Part shown: in pieces, positions 29,841 through 40,800 of the stretch
Layout: each line of letters opens with the position of its first letter
Position numbering within the stretch: position 1 is the stretch's first letter
Assembly (NCBI GenBank): GCA_016706255.1
Contig: JADJJZ010000001.1
Location: 1 to 64,000, forward strand
Origin: Bacteroidota bacterium
GTDB taxonomy: Bacteria; Bacteroidota; Bacteroidia; Chitinophagales; BACL12
Direction: 5' to 3'
DNA length: 64,000 bases
Position numbers and translations under genes: made by a program
The notes under the pieces: model-generated
What the model was told of the DNA's origin: nothing
Databases searched by the model: none
The model's input: the letters and a program-made list of their open reading frames with translations, nothing else

Positions 29841-32800
29841 TTACTCAATTACTAAAGGAACAGCATAAACTGCATTATCCGATTTAAAATTAATGGAATA
29901 TATACCTGCACTCAAATCGTTTTTTTCAATTATAAATTGATGTGGACCGGCATTTAAATTGCCATTAAAAATGTTGCGTATTGCTTTACCTGAAATATCT
30001 ACTAAAGTAATTTGTAACACTACCGGATTTAGTAATTCAAATTCAAGATTACTTTGACTGGTAAGTGGATTTGGTGAAATTAATAACGATGATAATCCTA
30101 AAGGTAAAATACCACTATTTGTAGCAGTAATAAATGTTATAGTATCTGCATTTTCAGTTGTAACATAGGGCAATTCAGAACAAATTGTTTTAACTGTCCA
30201 TTCATAATTGGTTGCAGGTGTTAAACCTATTACTGTTGTAAATGTTGAAGTTGTTGTTGTTGTTAACCATGTTGCATCAAGTATTGGTTTATATTGCACT
30301 TCATACGCTGCTGCACATGCTGAACCACTCCATTGCAAATTGGCTGAAGTGGCAGTCACTATTGCTGTTACAGGCAATGAAGGTTTATCGCAAATAATAC
30401 TAATATCACTGCCATTGTCAATACTCATAACAACGGGTGAACTACTTTTTACACGCATTCTATATGCTGTTCCATTTATTATTTCAGCAGGAATTACGCA
30501 ACTGATAACGCCGGTTAAATCGGTTGAAATAAAACTGCCTATTATTGTTGGTGTAATAAATGCACCTGTCGCATCACTTAATTCCACTGTATAAATATTA
30601 TCGGGTAAATATTCACCAAAAGCTGAATACGAAACATTTAATGTTTCACCCGGACATAAGGATAAATCGGCAACAGTTATTGATAATGTTGGTGCTGTTA
30701 CATCATAATAATCAGACATCCATACACCGCGACCGTACGTTGCAGCATAAATTTTACTGTTGGTAGGATTTAACGTTAATTCATGCACCATCACATTCGG
30801 TAAGCCCGACATAAATGCCTGCCAGTCGGCTTCATCATCATCTTTTGTAAACACACCAAAATCAGTTCCGATATATAATCTGTTAGAAGTAGAATTTTTT
30901 TCAAATAAAATAGTATTTACCGGCACATTGGGTAAGGTTCCTGAAATATTTGTCCAGGTATTACCTGCATCATTTGAAAAATACACTTTATTACCATCAC
31001 TATAGCCACTTAAGGCTACCCAAATCAAAGAAGGATCGCTATCACTAACTGCCATATAATTAAAACAAATTCCTGCTGTTGGCAAACCTGCTGTTATATT
31101 GGTCCAGTTTATTCCACCATCAAACGAGCGACAAACATTTTGAAATGCAGAAGCATAAACATAATTGGTATTAGAAGGTGCTACAATAATATCAGTAACG
31201 GTTCCACCCAAAGTTGTTGAATGGTCGTCCCATGAACTGCCACCATCATCCGATTTTTTTATGATGCCGGTTTCTGTTCCATAATACATGATTAAATGAT
31301 TAACAGGATCCATTTCATAAGGTGTTAACCACCCTCCTTCACCGGGATTAATTAAGTAGGTCCATGTATCTCCAAAATTGGTAGAACGTGTTAATTTGCC
31401 ATAAGGATATGATGCATATAAACGATTGTCGTTGGTATAATCAATTGCTACATCCATTCCATCACCACTCTGCACACGATCCCATGATGAGCCATCCCAT
31501 AATATAGTCCCGCAATCCTGATATCCGCATAAAACATAATCGGGATGTAAAGGAGATGACGCAACGCGATAAATTTGAGCAATGCGCAAACCGGCGCTGA
31601 TATTTGTCCATGTTGCTCCTTTATCCGTAGTTTTATAAATCCCACCATCAGTACATGTATACACCACATTTACATTTGTCGGATCAAATAAAAATCCTTT
31701 TGTATCTGAATGCACATAATTATCATCTCCATATCCGTCCCAGGTAGAAATTAACGACCATGAAGAAGCGCCATTTGTTGAACGAACAATTTCCACACCA
31801 CCGGAAAACACCAAATTTGCATTTAAGGGTGAAACGCCCAATGCTGTATCCCAGTAACCATAATAGGTATTGAGATAACCCGGAATACTCAAATTGATCC
31901 AGGTATCTCCACCATTAATACTTTTTTTAATTTCACTATCCGGTCCGAAAATATAAATAACATCAGGATCATCCGGAGTGGTTTCAATCGACATTCTTGA
32001 ATCAACATCGATTAAATCGTTTGCTTCAACAGTCCATGTTAAACCTGCATCTAAAGAAACCAAAAAATCTTTATCGCCAACAGCATAAATAATATTTGGA
32101 TCGGCACCATTAAATGCCATATCGTAACAATGTGCAGATTCAACCAGAGTCCATGTGTCACCACCATTATCCGTACGATAAATTCCTGCTCTGGTGGCTG
32201 CTAGTAAAACGGCAGTATTATCAGGATGAATCAATAATTTCTGAATAATAATTTTGTCTTCTTGTAAATAACTTAATCCGGTTGGCAGCCAGGTCGCCCC
32301 ATGGTCAACAGATTTAAATACACCTCCGGAATACAATCCACCCCAAAAATCCTGATCAGGATACCAGGTTGCTTCATAGCCATAACCATCACCTGTTGCA
32401 ATATAAATGATATCGTTGTTGGTCGGATCAATAGCAATATCGGCAATTCCGGTTACAGGTATATTATCACTCAGTGGCATCCAGGTACCGCCTAAGTCAG
32501 GTGTGCGCCATAATCCGCCGTCTGCACTGCCGGCGTAAATCGTATTTGCATCCATCGGGTCAAAAACCATCACATTAATGCGACCAACAGCACCTCCGGA
32601 CGTTGGTACTTCTGCATTACCTACAGGCTCCCAGTTTCCTGCGCGATTACCGCTGTTAGCGGTACTAGGGTGACTTTTTTGCCAGGCATCAAACTCGCGA
32701 AAAATAACTCCCGGGCTAGGGTATTCGCCATTTGGACTCACTCTCGATTGCATGAGGTAATCCCAACGCATATATTTCGCCCATAAGTCATCAGATTCTG

Positions 32801-32987
32801 CTTCGATACCCAACAATTCACTTTCCATTTCGAGGTTGTAGATATATTCCGTAAACCCGGCTTTTACATCATAATAGTTAGGTGAATTTTCCATTGCCGG
32901 CCAAACCTTTTTTTGATCGGTGGCGGTTTGACTATACAGTAGCCCTGCAGAAATCAGCAGGTAGCAGGTGGTAATTATGTGTTTCAT
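29841..32987 (-). CDS. VPS10/Asp-box T9SS-secreted protein
   Basis: An intact 1048-residue paralogue of the split gene. It has a signal peptide (MKHIITTCYLLISAGLLYSQ). Two sortilin/VPS10-like propellers run to about residue 760, with Asp-boxes such as SVDHGATWLP, TTDKGATWTN and SFDGGINWTN. An Ig-like domain follows, then an FnIII domain (TATSANLQW to YEWTVKTIC) at about 890-960. A type A T9SS sorting domain (LLISPNPLTSQ; NDLSAGIYS) makes up the last ~85 residues. It is likely exported to the surface. Possible roles are glycan or peptide binding; no enzyme motif is seen. It gives the template for reconstructing its neighbour. Confidence 0.88.
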   Translation of the reverse strand: MKHIITTCYLLISAGLLYSQTATDQKKVWPAMENSPNYYDVKAGFTEYIYNLEMESELLGIEAESDDLWAKYMRWDYLMQSRVSPNGEYPSPGVIFREFDAWQKSHPSTANSGNRAGNWEPVGNAEVPTSGGAVGRINVMVFDPMDANTIYAGSADGGLWRTPDLGGTWMPLSDNIPVTGIADIAIDPTNNDIIYIATGDGYGYEATWYPDQDFWGGLYSGGVFKSVDHGATWLPTGLSYLQEDKIIIQKLLIHPDNTAVLLAATRAGIYRTDNGGDTWTLVESAHCYDMAFNGADPNIIYAVGDKDFLVSLDAGLTWTVEANDLIDVDSRMSIETTPDDPDVIYIFGPDSEIKKSINGGDTWINLSIPGYLNTYYGYWDTALGVSPLNANLVFSGGVEIVRSTNGASSWSLISTWDGYGDDNYVHSDTKGFLFDPTNVNVVYTCTDGGIYKTTDKGATWTNISAGLRIAQIYRVASSPLHPDYVLCGYQDCGTILWDGSSWDRVQSGDGMDVAIDYTNDNRLYASYPYGKLTRSTNFGDTWTYLINPGEGGWLTPYEMDPVNHLIMYYGTETGIIKKSDDGGSSWDDHSTTLGGTVTDIIVAPSNTNYVYASAFQNVCRSFDGGINWTNITAGLPTAGICFNYMAVSDSDPSLIWVALSGYSDGNKVYFSNDAGNTWTNISGTLPNVPVNTILFEKNSTSNRLYIGTDFGVFTKDDDEADWQAFMSGLPNVMVHELTLNPTNSKIYAATYGRGVWMSDYYDVTAPTLSITVADLSLCPGETLNVSYSAFGEYLPDNIYTVELSDATGAFITPTIIGSFISTDLTGVISCVIPAEIINGTAYRMRVKSSSPVVMSIDNGSDISIICDKPSLPVTAIVTATSANLQWSGSACAAAYEVQYKPILDATWLTTTTTSTFTTVIGLTPATNYEWTVKTICSELPYVTTENADTITFITATNSGILPLGLSSLLISPNPLTSQSNLEFELLNPVVLQITLVDISGKAIRNIFNGNLNAGPHQFIIEKNDLSAGIYSINFKSDNAVYAVPLVIE

Positions 32988-33154
32988 AGTGGAATTTTAC
33001 CTAAAATTAAATAAAATTGAAATTCTGAGCGGTTTTTAGGTAAGAAATTAGTGGAAAAAGCATTGTCCTTTTACATTATTACAAGGCGAAATGCCTTAAA
33101 CCCAAGGATTCTCACATTTTAACAAACTATCACATTTTTTCGGTGACGCTTTAA

Positions 33155-33162
33155 TATCTTCG
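33155..33162 (+). promoter_or_regulatory. Promoter -7 element TATCTTCG
   Basis: TATCTTCG, one base off the Bacteroidota TAnnTTTG consensus, lies 38 bp before the S46 peptidase start in a 213-bp gap between divergent genes. Confidence 0.45.
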
Positions 33163-33200
33163 CAACAATTGACAATCATTTTTAAATAAAATACTTACTG

Positions 33201-35354
33201 ATGAAACAATTTTTTATTGCCGGTTTATTGTTGCTTTCGAGTTTTGGTTTAAGGGCAGATGAAGGTATGTGGCTCCCCATTTTACTGGAGCAATTGAATA
33301 TTGACGATATGCGTGCAAATGGATTTAAACTAACTGCGGAAGACATCTATTCTGTAAACAAAAGCAGCATGAAAGATGCAGTTGTGTTATTTGGGGGTGG
33401 ATGTACAGGTGCGGTTATTTCAAATGAAGGATTAATTGTAACCAATCATCACTGCGGATTTTCATCGATAAATAATCTGAGCTCACTTGAAAATAATTAT
33501 TTGCGTGACGGATTTTGGGCAAAAAATAAAGACGAAGAAATTCCCGCTCCGGGACTTACCGTTACATTTATTATCAGCATGTTTAATGTAACAGATAGTA
33601 TTGTTCCTTACCTAAATAATAGTATGGATGAAGCAACAAGAAATGCTACTATCAAACAACTCTCTGCTAATCTGGAAAAACAATATAAAAAAGGCACACA
33701 TTACGAAGCAACTGTGCGCGCATTTTTTTATGGTAATGAATTTTATTTATTCCTGACTGAAACGTTTAAAGATATTAGGTTAGTTGGTGCGCCGCCTTCA
33801 AGTGTGGGCAATTTTGGGGGCGAGACGGACAACTGGGTTTGGCCGCGACATACAGGCGATTTCAGCATGTTCAGAATATATGCAGGTGCAGATAATAAAC
33901 CGGCAAATTATGATGCTAATAATATTCCCTTTAAACCTAGATATGCATTCCCTATTTCATTAAAAGATGTAAAGGAAAATGATTTTACAATGGTATATGG
34001 TTTTCCGGGAAGAACACAAGAATATTTAACATCTTATGCTGTAGACCTTACGATAAATACAACCAATCCGAACCGAATTAATTGCCGTGACCAGCGACTG
34101 GAAATTATTAATAAATACATGGTAGGCAACGATACAGTTACACTTAAATATGCATCAAAAGTTCGTGGTTTAGCCAATGCCTATAAAAAATGGAAAGGCG
34201 AAATGATTGGATTAAAATTAAATGATGCTGTTACCGAAAAACAAACTTATGAAAAACGTTTTCAGCAATGGGCAAATACACATGAAGGTAAAGATTACCG
34301 CAATTTATTAAGTGAAATGGAATCTGCTTATACCGATTATAAAAAATATGCTGAACTCATCGATTATACTACCGAAGCATTTTATGGCGTAGAATTACTC
34401 AACTTTTCAGGTAATTATAAAAAAGTTGCAAACTTGCTGGCAACAGACACCGTAACTGATGAAGATGTAAAAAAAGAAGCAACAACATTATTGTCAAACG
34501 CAAATGGTTTTTATCAAAAATATGATGCACGTATTGATAAAGAAATATTTTCTACGATGCTAAAACTCTATGCTGAACATGTGGACCCGTCGTTACAATC
34601 TGTTTATTTTAAAAATGAATTAATTAAATATAAAAATAATTACACAGCATGGGCAAATGCGGTATTTAGTAAATCGGTTTTTGCCGACCAGAAAAAATTA
34701 AATAAAGCACTGTCAAATTTGAACGTTAAAAAAGCAAAAAAACTGCTTAACGACCCTGCTTATAAATTGTATTTTGAAGTATCTACTCAATATGAAGCAC
34801 AATTTAAATCTGCCATCAATCCATTAAATGAAAAAATAAATATGCTAATGCGTAAATATATGCAGGCGCAACGACTGATGGAGCCGGATAGAGATTTTTA
34901 TCCTGATGCAAATTCAACCTTGCGTGTTGCGTACGGTAATGTGAGTGGCTACACAGCTAAAGATGCTGTATATTATACATATAAAACAACTGACGCAGGT
35001 ATTGAAGAAAAATATATTCCAGGCAACGAAGATTTTGATGCACCTGCAGGTTTAATTGCCTTGTTAAATAAAAATGATTTTGGGAGGTATAGTAACGATG
35101 CAGGCGAGTTACCAATTGCTTTTATTGCAACAAATCATACCACCGGCGGAAATAGCGGAAGCCCTGTAATTAATGCTAATGGAGAGCTTATTGGATTAAA
35201 CTACGACAGGGTTTGGGAAGGCACAATGAGTGATATTAAATTTGACCCGGACAGATGTAGAAATATCAGTTTAGATATGCATTATTTATTATTTATCATA
35301 GATAAATACGGACAAGCATCAAATATTATCAACGAATTAAAAATTATTGAATAA
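33201..35354 (+). CDS. S46 family dipeptidyl-peptidase, DPP11-like
   Basis: A 717-residue periplasmic serine exopeptidase that releases dipeptides from peptides; the length is usual for S46. It has a signal peptide (MKQFFIAGLLLLSSFGLRA). The chymotrypsin-fold triad is visible: His84 in TNHHCGF, an Asp in PRHTGDFSMF at about 225 and Ser652 in GGNSGSP. The S1-site segment reads LNYDRVWEG with Arg670, matching the arginine that gives DPP11 its preference for Asp/Glu at P1, whereas DPP7 has Gly there. It is a single gene ending in a bidirectional terminator. It points to peptide-based nutrition. Confidence 0.92.
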   Translation: MKQFFIAGLLLLSSFGLRADEGMWLPILLEQLNIDDMRANGFKLTAEDIYSVNKSSMKDAVVLFGGGCTGAVISNEGLIVTNHHCGFSSINNLSSLENNYLRDGFWAKNKDEEIPAPGLTVTFIISMFNVTDSIVPYLNNSMDEATRNATIKQLSANLEKQYKKGTHYEATVRAFFYGNEFYLFLTETFKDIRLVGAPPSSVGNFGGETDNWVWPRHTGDFSMFRIYAGADNKPANYDANNIPFKPRYAFPISLKDVKENDFTMVYGFPGRTQEYLTSYAVDLTINTTNPNRINCRDQRLEIINKYMVGNDTVTLKYASKVRGLANAYKKWKGEMIGLKLNDAVTEKQTYEKRFQQWANTHEGKDYRNLLSEMESAYTDYKKYAELIDYTTEAFYGVELLNFSGNYKKVANLLATDTVTDEDVKKEATTLLSNANGFYQKYDARIDKEIFSTMLKLYAEHVDPSLQSVYFKNELIKYKNNYTAWANAVFSKSVFADQKKLNKALSNLNVKKAKKLLNDPAYKLYFEVSTQYEAQFKSAINPLNEKINMLMRKYMQAQRLMEPDRDFYPDANSTLRVAYGNVSGYTAKDAVYYTYKTTDAGIEEKYIPGNEDFDAPAGLIALLNKNDFGRYSNDAGELPIAFIATNHTTGGNSGSPVINANGELIGLNYDRVWEGTMSDIKFDPDRCRNISLDMHYLLFIIDKYGQASNIINELKIIE

Positions 35355-35370
35355 ACTCAACTTCTAGCAT

Positions 35371-35406
35371 AAAAAAAATACTCAGTTTCGGCTGAGTATT
35401 TTTTTT
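35371..35406. terminator. Bidirectional terminator
   Basis: AAAAAAAATACTCAG, a TTTCGG loop and CTGAGTATTTTTTTT form a perfect 15-bp stem with A and T tracts. It separates the convergent S46 and C1A peptidase genes. Confidence 0.9.
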
Positions 35407-35421
35407 ATTGGTAATTTATTT

Positions 35422-36993
35422 TTATTTATCTACTTCAATAATCATTAACACAGCTTCCTGTCCGCTCAGTGAAGTGTCGAATCCTATTGTTTCACCTTGC
35501 GAAAAACTAATATTCGATTTTAAGGTATTACCTAATACGGTACGTAATTTCTGTTCGTAAGAACCTGATTGTTTATTTACGTTTGCATTAATTGTTTTGT
35601 AATCGATTGGTTGTTTGGTAACTAAAATTGCCATGTAATCCTTATTACCAATATTGTCTACTTCCATGCTATAATCTTTTGGAAATAATCGTGTTCCGGT
35701 GATTCCACAATACGGTGAATGTTTTTCGGTATAAGGGAATAAAACGGCACACTGACTATTTTCATCGGTTGCAAAAACATAAGTATAACATTCATTTGAA
35801 TTAGTTACTTCAACCTTAAATTTTGTTCCCTTTTTAACCGGCGATTTTGTTACAAATACACCATTACCTTTTTGAGATAATGGAATTTTACGCTGATTAC
35901 TATTATCCACCAAACCAAACTGGATATTTAGGTTGTTTCCGGTTGGTTTATCTACACTACCCATCGGATAAACACCATAAGCCTCAACCACAAAAGCATC
36001 AAAAACATTATAAGGGACCCAGGCAACACCATCTTTACCCCATTCCGGTCCCCAACTGTTCATAATTTGAAATGCACCACCTTCTTTAAAATCATCATAA
36101 CCAATTACACACATACAGTGTCCGCCAAAACCGTACTGACTCATATCATTATCGGTAGGATGCCAAACTTCTTGTCCCATCATCGGCTGCATAAAGGTTC
36201 CGCCTACCATCATGCCAATAACCACCGGAGCGCCTTGGGCAAGATTTTGTTTTATAGCAAGCTGATCAATTTTTTCTTGCCCCACACCCTCACTGTCGCC
36301 GACTGTTAAGCGGTTAAAGCCAGTCATTTTGTATTGGCTCGCCTGTTGTTTTTGGCTTGAAGATGGTTGTTTGCTGCAATCCTGGTCAGTATAAGGAAAA
36401 TCACGAATCGAAACCAATCCCTGGTCTTTCATCACCTCCATCGCGTTGTTAATATAGGCACCCTGGCAACCTTCCAGTCCGATTTGATTGTACAAATAGG
36501 CCGGACTGAACGCCAATTGGTCAGGATCGCGTCCGGTGCGTTCTGCTTCAAGAATGGTTCTGGCGGCATAAGCACTCCCCCAGCCCACACAACTGCCCTG
36601 AGAGCCCTGGTTGCGTCGGTCAGGTGCATATTTGAGTAAGGAAACTGATTCCGGAAGCGGGTTTTTAGTATTGTCTGCAATTGGTGGTTCAAAAATTTCA
36701 GTTGCATCGTATTTCGCAGCATCAAAACTGGCTCCGGTATTAAATAAATCGGTGATATTTCCGCCACCCCCACCGGTGTTGAGAAAATTGCCTCCCATAA
36801 AGTAAATAATGGCACCGCCAACTATCAGCACAAGGCAGCCCACCTTTGGGTTTTTGCGGAATAAACCAAATAATAAAGGGATTAACATCGTAATGATGTT
36901 TCCACCGCCGCCACCTGCGTTTCCACCACCTCTTCCGGGCAGTTTACGTTGCTGTTGTGGTTGATTGTCGTCCGGAACCATTCTAATTGCCAT
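35422..36993 (-). CDS. C1A (papain-like) cysteine peptidase with DUF4384-like tail
   Basis: A 523-residue protein. The N-terminus (1-70) is glycine-rich with a hydrophobic segment (CLVLIVGGAIIYFMGG), so it is membrane-anchored without a cleavable signal. Residues ~100-340 form the C1A peptidase: NQGSQGSCVGWGSAYA (catalytic Cys), GGHCMCVIGYDD (His) and MNSWGPEWG (Asn). The last ~150 residues (ECYTYVFATDENSQCAVLFP; GTRLFPKD) resemble DUF4384. Either the start at 36993 or a nearby one is possible. The protein is probably surface or periplasmic facing. Confidence 0.85.
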   Translation of the reverse strand: MAIRMVPDDNQPQQQRKLPGRGGGNAGGGGGNIITMLIPLLFGLFRKNPKVGCLVLIVGGAIIYFMGGNFLNTGGGGGNITDLFNTGASFDAAKYDATEIFEPPIADNTKNPLPESVSLLKYAPDRRNQGSQGSCVGWGSAYAARTILEAERTGRDPDQLAFSPAYLYNQIGLEGCQGAYINNAMEVMKDQGLVSIRDFPYTDQDCSKQPSSSQKQQASQYKMTGFNRLTVGDSEGVGQEKIDQLAIKQNLAQGAPVVIGMMVGGTFMQPMMGQEVWHPTDNDMSQYGFGGHCMCVIGYDDFKEGGAFQIMNSWGPEWGKDGVAWVPYNVFDAFVVEAYGVYPMGSVDKPTGNNLNIQFGLVDNSNQRKIPLSQKGNGVFVTKSPVKKGTKFKVEVTNSNECYTYVFATDENSQCAVLFPYTEKHSPYCGITGTRLFPKDYSMEVDNIGNKDYMAILVTKQPIDYKTINANVNKQSGSYEQKLRTVLGNTLKSNISFSQGETIGFDTSLSGQEAVLMIIEVDK

Positions 36994-37105
36994 AGGTAAT
37001 TATTTTGAGGGAAAGTTATCAATTTTTGACATATATACCTGCGAAATATTTGTGTGTATAAATCGTTAATTTGAAAATCAGCATGAAATTCACTAAAATT
37101 GTTTC

Positions 37106-37732
37106 GTGGACCATATTATAAAGTATTTCCCCAACCTTGACCCAAAACAAATGAGCCAACTGAAAATGGTTGCTCCTCAATATCGTTTTTGGAACGAAAA
37201 AGTGAATGTAATATCGCGTCAAGATATTGATAACATTTACGAACATCATGTTTTGCATTCGATGGCAATTGCAAAATTTATTGATTTTCTTCCAGGCACC
37301 AGTGTTATGGATCTGGGCACCGGTGGCGGATTTCCAGGCATTCCACTCGCTATTTTATTTCCGGAAGTTCATTTTCATCTTGTTGACTCAATCGACAAAA
37401 AAGTGAAAGTGGTAGAATCTATTTATAAAGCACTCGGTTTGAGAAATGTTTCGGTTGAACATGCACGCGCTGAAGATATTCGCGAAAAATTCGACTTCGT
37501 AGTTACACGTGCGGTTGCCGATATGATGATTTTATATGATTGGACCATTAACCTGATAAAACGTGGTGCATCGTTTAATGATTATTCAAACGGATTAATT
37601 ATGCTGAAGGGTGGATTTTTAGATTTGGAAATTGCACCGTTCAAAGAAATTGTTTACAAATTTCCGATTACTGAATGGATGCCCGAACAATGGTTTATTG
37701 ACAAAGCATTGTTATACTTACCCATGGATTAA
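37106..37732 (+). CDS. rsmG: 16S rRNA (guanine-N7) methyltransferase RsmG
   Basis: Methylates G527 of 16S rRNA. The start is GTG 37106 (VDHIIKYFPNLDPKQ). The SAM-binding motif is VMDLGTGGGFPGIPLAI (about 70-86), followed by FHLVDSIDKKVKVV. VTRAVADM and the final segment fit the family; 208 residues is normal. It is divergent from the C1A peptidase and followed by a terminator. Confidence 0.93.
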   Translation: MDHIIKYFPNLDPKQMSQLKMVAPQYRFWNEKVNVISRQDIDNIYEHHVLHSMAIAKFIDFLPGTSVMDLGTGGGFPGIPLAILFPEVHFHLVDSIDKKVKVVESIYKALGLRNVSVEHARAEDIREKFDFVVTRAVADMMILYDWTINLIKRGASFNDYSNGLIMLKGGFLDLEIAPFKEIVYKFPITEWMPEQWFIDKALLYLPMD

Positions 37733-37752
37733 ATAAAATCTTAGTCAAATAA

Positions 37753-37786
37753 AAAAAGCTTCACCGGTTAAACAGTGAAGCTTTTT
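37753..37786. terminator. Bidirectional terminator
   Basis: AAAAAGCTTCAC (37753-37764) pairs perfectly with GTGAAGCTTTTT (37775-37786) around a 10-nt loop, between the convergent rsmG and M1 peptidase genes. Confidence 0.88.
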
Positions 37787-37804
37787 GTTGCAATTAATTT
37801 TCAA

Positions 37805-40800
37805 CTAAAAAGCGCGGTTAATTCCGATAACATATCTGAATTTCACAAAATCGCTGTCCACAAATGGTGTGCGATTTAAAAATAATGGTAAATCAACACG
37901 CACTGTAATTGGTTTAACTGTTTCCAGCGGTCCGAACCAACTCCATGTGAAAGCTGTTCCAATACCGGCATCCATGCGTATATCACTCAGTCGGTCAAAA
38001 TTTTCATCCGGAGAAATAATACCTGCATCTGCAAATAAATAAGGCTCCATTTTAATAAACTTAATCAGTTTGAAATTAAACAGACGATTAAATTGTAACT
38101 CAACATTCACACTCGTTCCGCTAATTCCTGAAAATGCATAAAAAGTGCCGTCTGTAGCTGAAGAATCTGCAACAAGATATCCGGCATACCCACGCAGGTT
38201 TAATCCGCCGCCATAATGAAAATGACCTGTTGTTTCACCAAAATTTACCCACTCGTCAGGGAAAAATCCGCGTGAACGGGTGTATTTATTATCCAACATA
38301 TCTTCAGTATTACCACCCGCAAGCATCAGCGACGATTCAAATGGAACATCGTTTCCACTTCCCCATTGCGCAAAATATCGGGTGCGTAAATCAAATTTTC
38401 CTAAACGTGTTTTGTTAATTGCTTCGAGATTAATTCTTGAAAAATTATAATCACTTAATAAATCATTACTTCTGAACTTAATATTCACCTGACCACTGCC
38501 GGTGTAGTAATTATAATTGTGCTCGTAATCAATATTTACAGAATTATTTTTCGCTTCATCAATAAACGTATTATTATATAAATACATGGTATTAAAGAAA
38601 TACAAATCTTTTACATAAACCGATAATTTGTCGCGTAAATTATTGCCCAATTTTTTTTCAAAACCGGTTTCGAAACTAAATACACCATCTAATACAGCAG
38701 AATTTAAAATAAAATCCGTTTGCGGTAAAAACCGGTCAATGGCAGTTGAATAATTGAGGTCGAAGTTAAATTTGTTGTATGCATCACTTACATCTTCAAA
38801 AATATCATCTTGCAATACAGCAAACTCAGGATCGTATAATGCTCCTTGTCCAATACCGGTATTATACCATGCCGTAAATTCCAATTTATGTTTATAGCCG
38901 AAATAATTTCCATTAATATGTCCGCCGATTTTTAAACCATCGTAAGCATTTCCCCATATTTCAGGACGCCAAAACATATCATAATGTTTCCAATCCTTCA
39001 TATTATATACTTTACTGTCGAAACGCCATTCAACAGGGCATTTCCAGCTATTATCCAATAAATTTACATCTGCCAGCCTATAACTCGGATCAATAATTAC
39101 ATCTTTTATTTTTTGAGTGGTGATAATTTTCGCTACATATTCTTCATTTAATTTATCCCAACCATACCATTTCGGCAAGCTGATTACATTTTGAAAATAG
39201 GTTCTGTCTAAACGACCGGTTGTTGTTGCTGCAGCCTGCTCATTTTTATTAAACCAGGTATTGGGTATATAATATTTCAAGGTATCACCATTTTCAAGAA
39301 TTACGATAAAATCAATTGGCATTTGCATTTGCCCTTTCCTGTTGAAGGTAATATCATAAATTTGTAATGTTTGTCCGTCAATATTAGTTGTTCCGGCTTT
39401 GTTCACCTGTTTAATGCCATAATCAATATTTTTTGTTGTTTCCAGCCATTGGTCAAAAAACCAGTTTAAATCTACATTTGTATAATTAATAATTGAATTT
39501 CTGAAATCTTCAAAATACGGGTGACATAATTTCCACTCTGTTGTATAATTTTTCATTGCGGCTAAAAACAATTCATCGCCCAACACATATTGTAAATTAT
39601 ACAACATGGTTGCCGTTTTAAAATAAACATGTCGATAACCGCCTCCATGTGCCAAAGCTGAATTAAACATATCGGAATGTGTATTTAAAGGCATATCTGC
39701 ATTCCGCGCAGCATCAGCTAAATATGCCAGATATACTTCCGACATCATAATTTCATCAGCGTCCTGATATTTTGCTTTATATTTATTTTCTTCAGGAAAA
39801 TCAACGCGATATTTACCGTCAATTTTCTGATAACCCCATGCCGTTAAAAACTGTGTAAAACCTTCATCCAATGATGCACGGTAAGTTTCATTATTACCAA
39901 CCATACCGAAATACCACATATGTCCAACTTCATGAATCAATAAATCGCGATAGGCAGGGTCGTAACCACCATCTAATGTAAGCATCGGATATTCCATACC
40001 ATCACGCGCATCAGCAACAATTATTTTTGGCCAGATATAAGGACTGAAATCATTACTAAAAGTTTCAATTATTTGTTTGGTATAATCTGCAGCATTTTGC
40101 CAAAACCCGGCATGGCCTTCCTGTGCAAGTGCCACAACACGAACCGTTTGCCCGTCAACTACTGCCATTGCTTCACCAATACGATAATTCGGGTCGGCGG
40201 TAAATGCAAAGTCGTGGACATTAATTGCATAATATTTCCATGTCTTTTTTTCACCCTCAACAAAAGGAATTACAACAGATGCTTTTTCTTCCCAAGGTTT
40301 TCCTGCAAAGTTTTTTATATCCAGTTTTTCACGCAGCGATTTTGGCATCATGTCCTGCTCATTTTCTAAATATCCTGTTGCATCAACAATGTAGTTTGAA
40401 GCAAAGGTGAGTTCAACTTCAAATGTGCCATAATCGCCATAAAATTCTTTCCCTAAATGTTGGTCAGTATCCCATCCAAATTTGCGGTCGTAAACACAAA
40501 TGCGCGGATACCAATGCACGCCATCATAATGCATAAAATCACCGGATTGGAATTTTTTCATCCTTCTGCGCAAAGAACCACTATCGAAATATGTTTTAAA
40601 TGGAATTTCAAATGTGATACTTTCTCCGGGTTTAATTGCCTGAGATAAATTAATTCTCAACACCGAAATATCCTGTATCATTTCAGTAGTTTCATTAACA
40701 GTTTTGCCGTTGCGCTGAATAATTTTCACCGTACTAACTTCTGTTCCCAAACCTTGCGCTTCATATTTTCCATAAGTAGGATCAACCGCATTAGCCTGAT

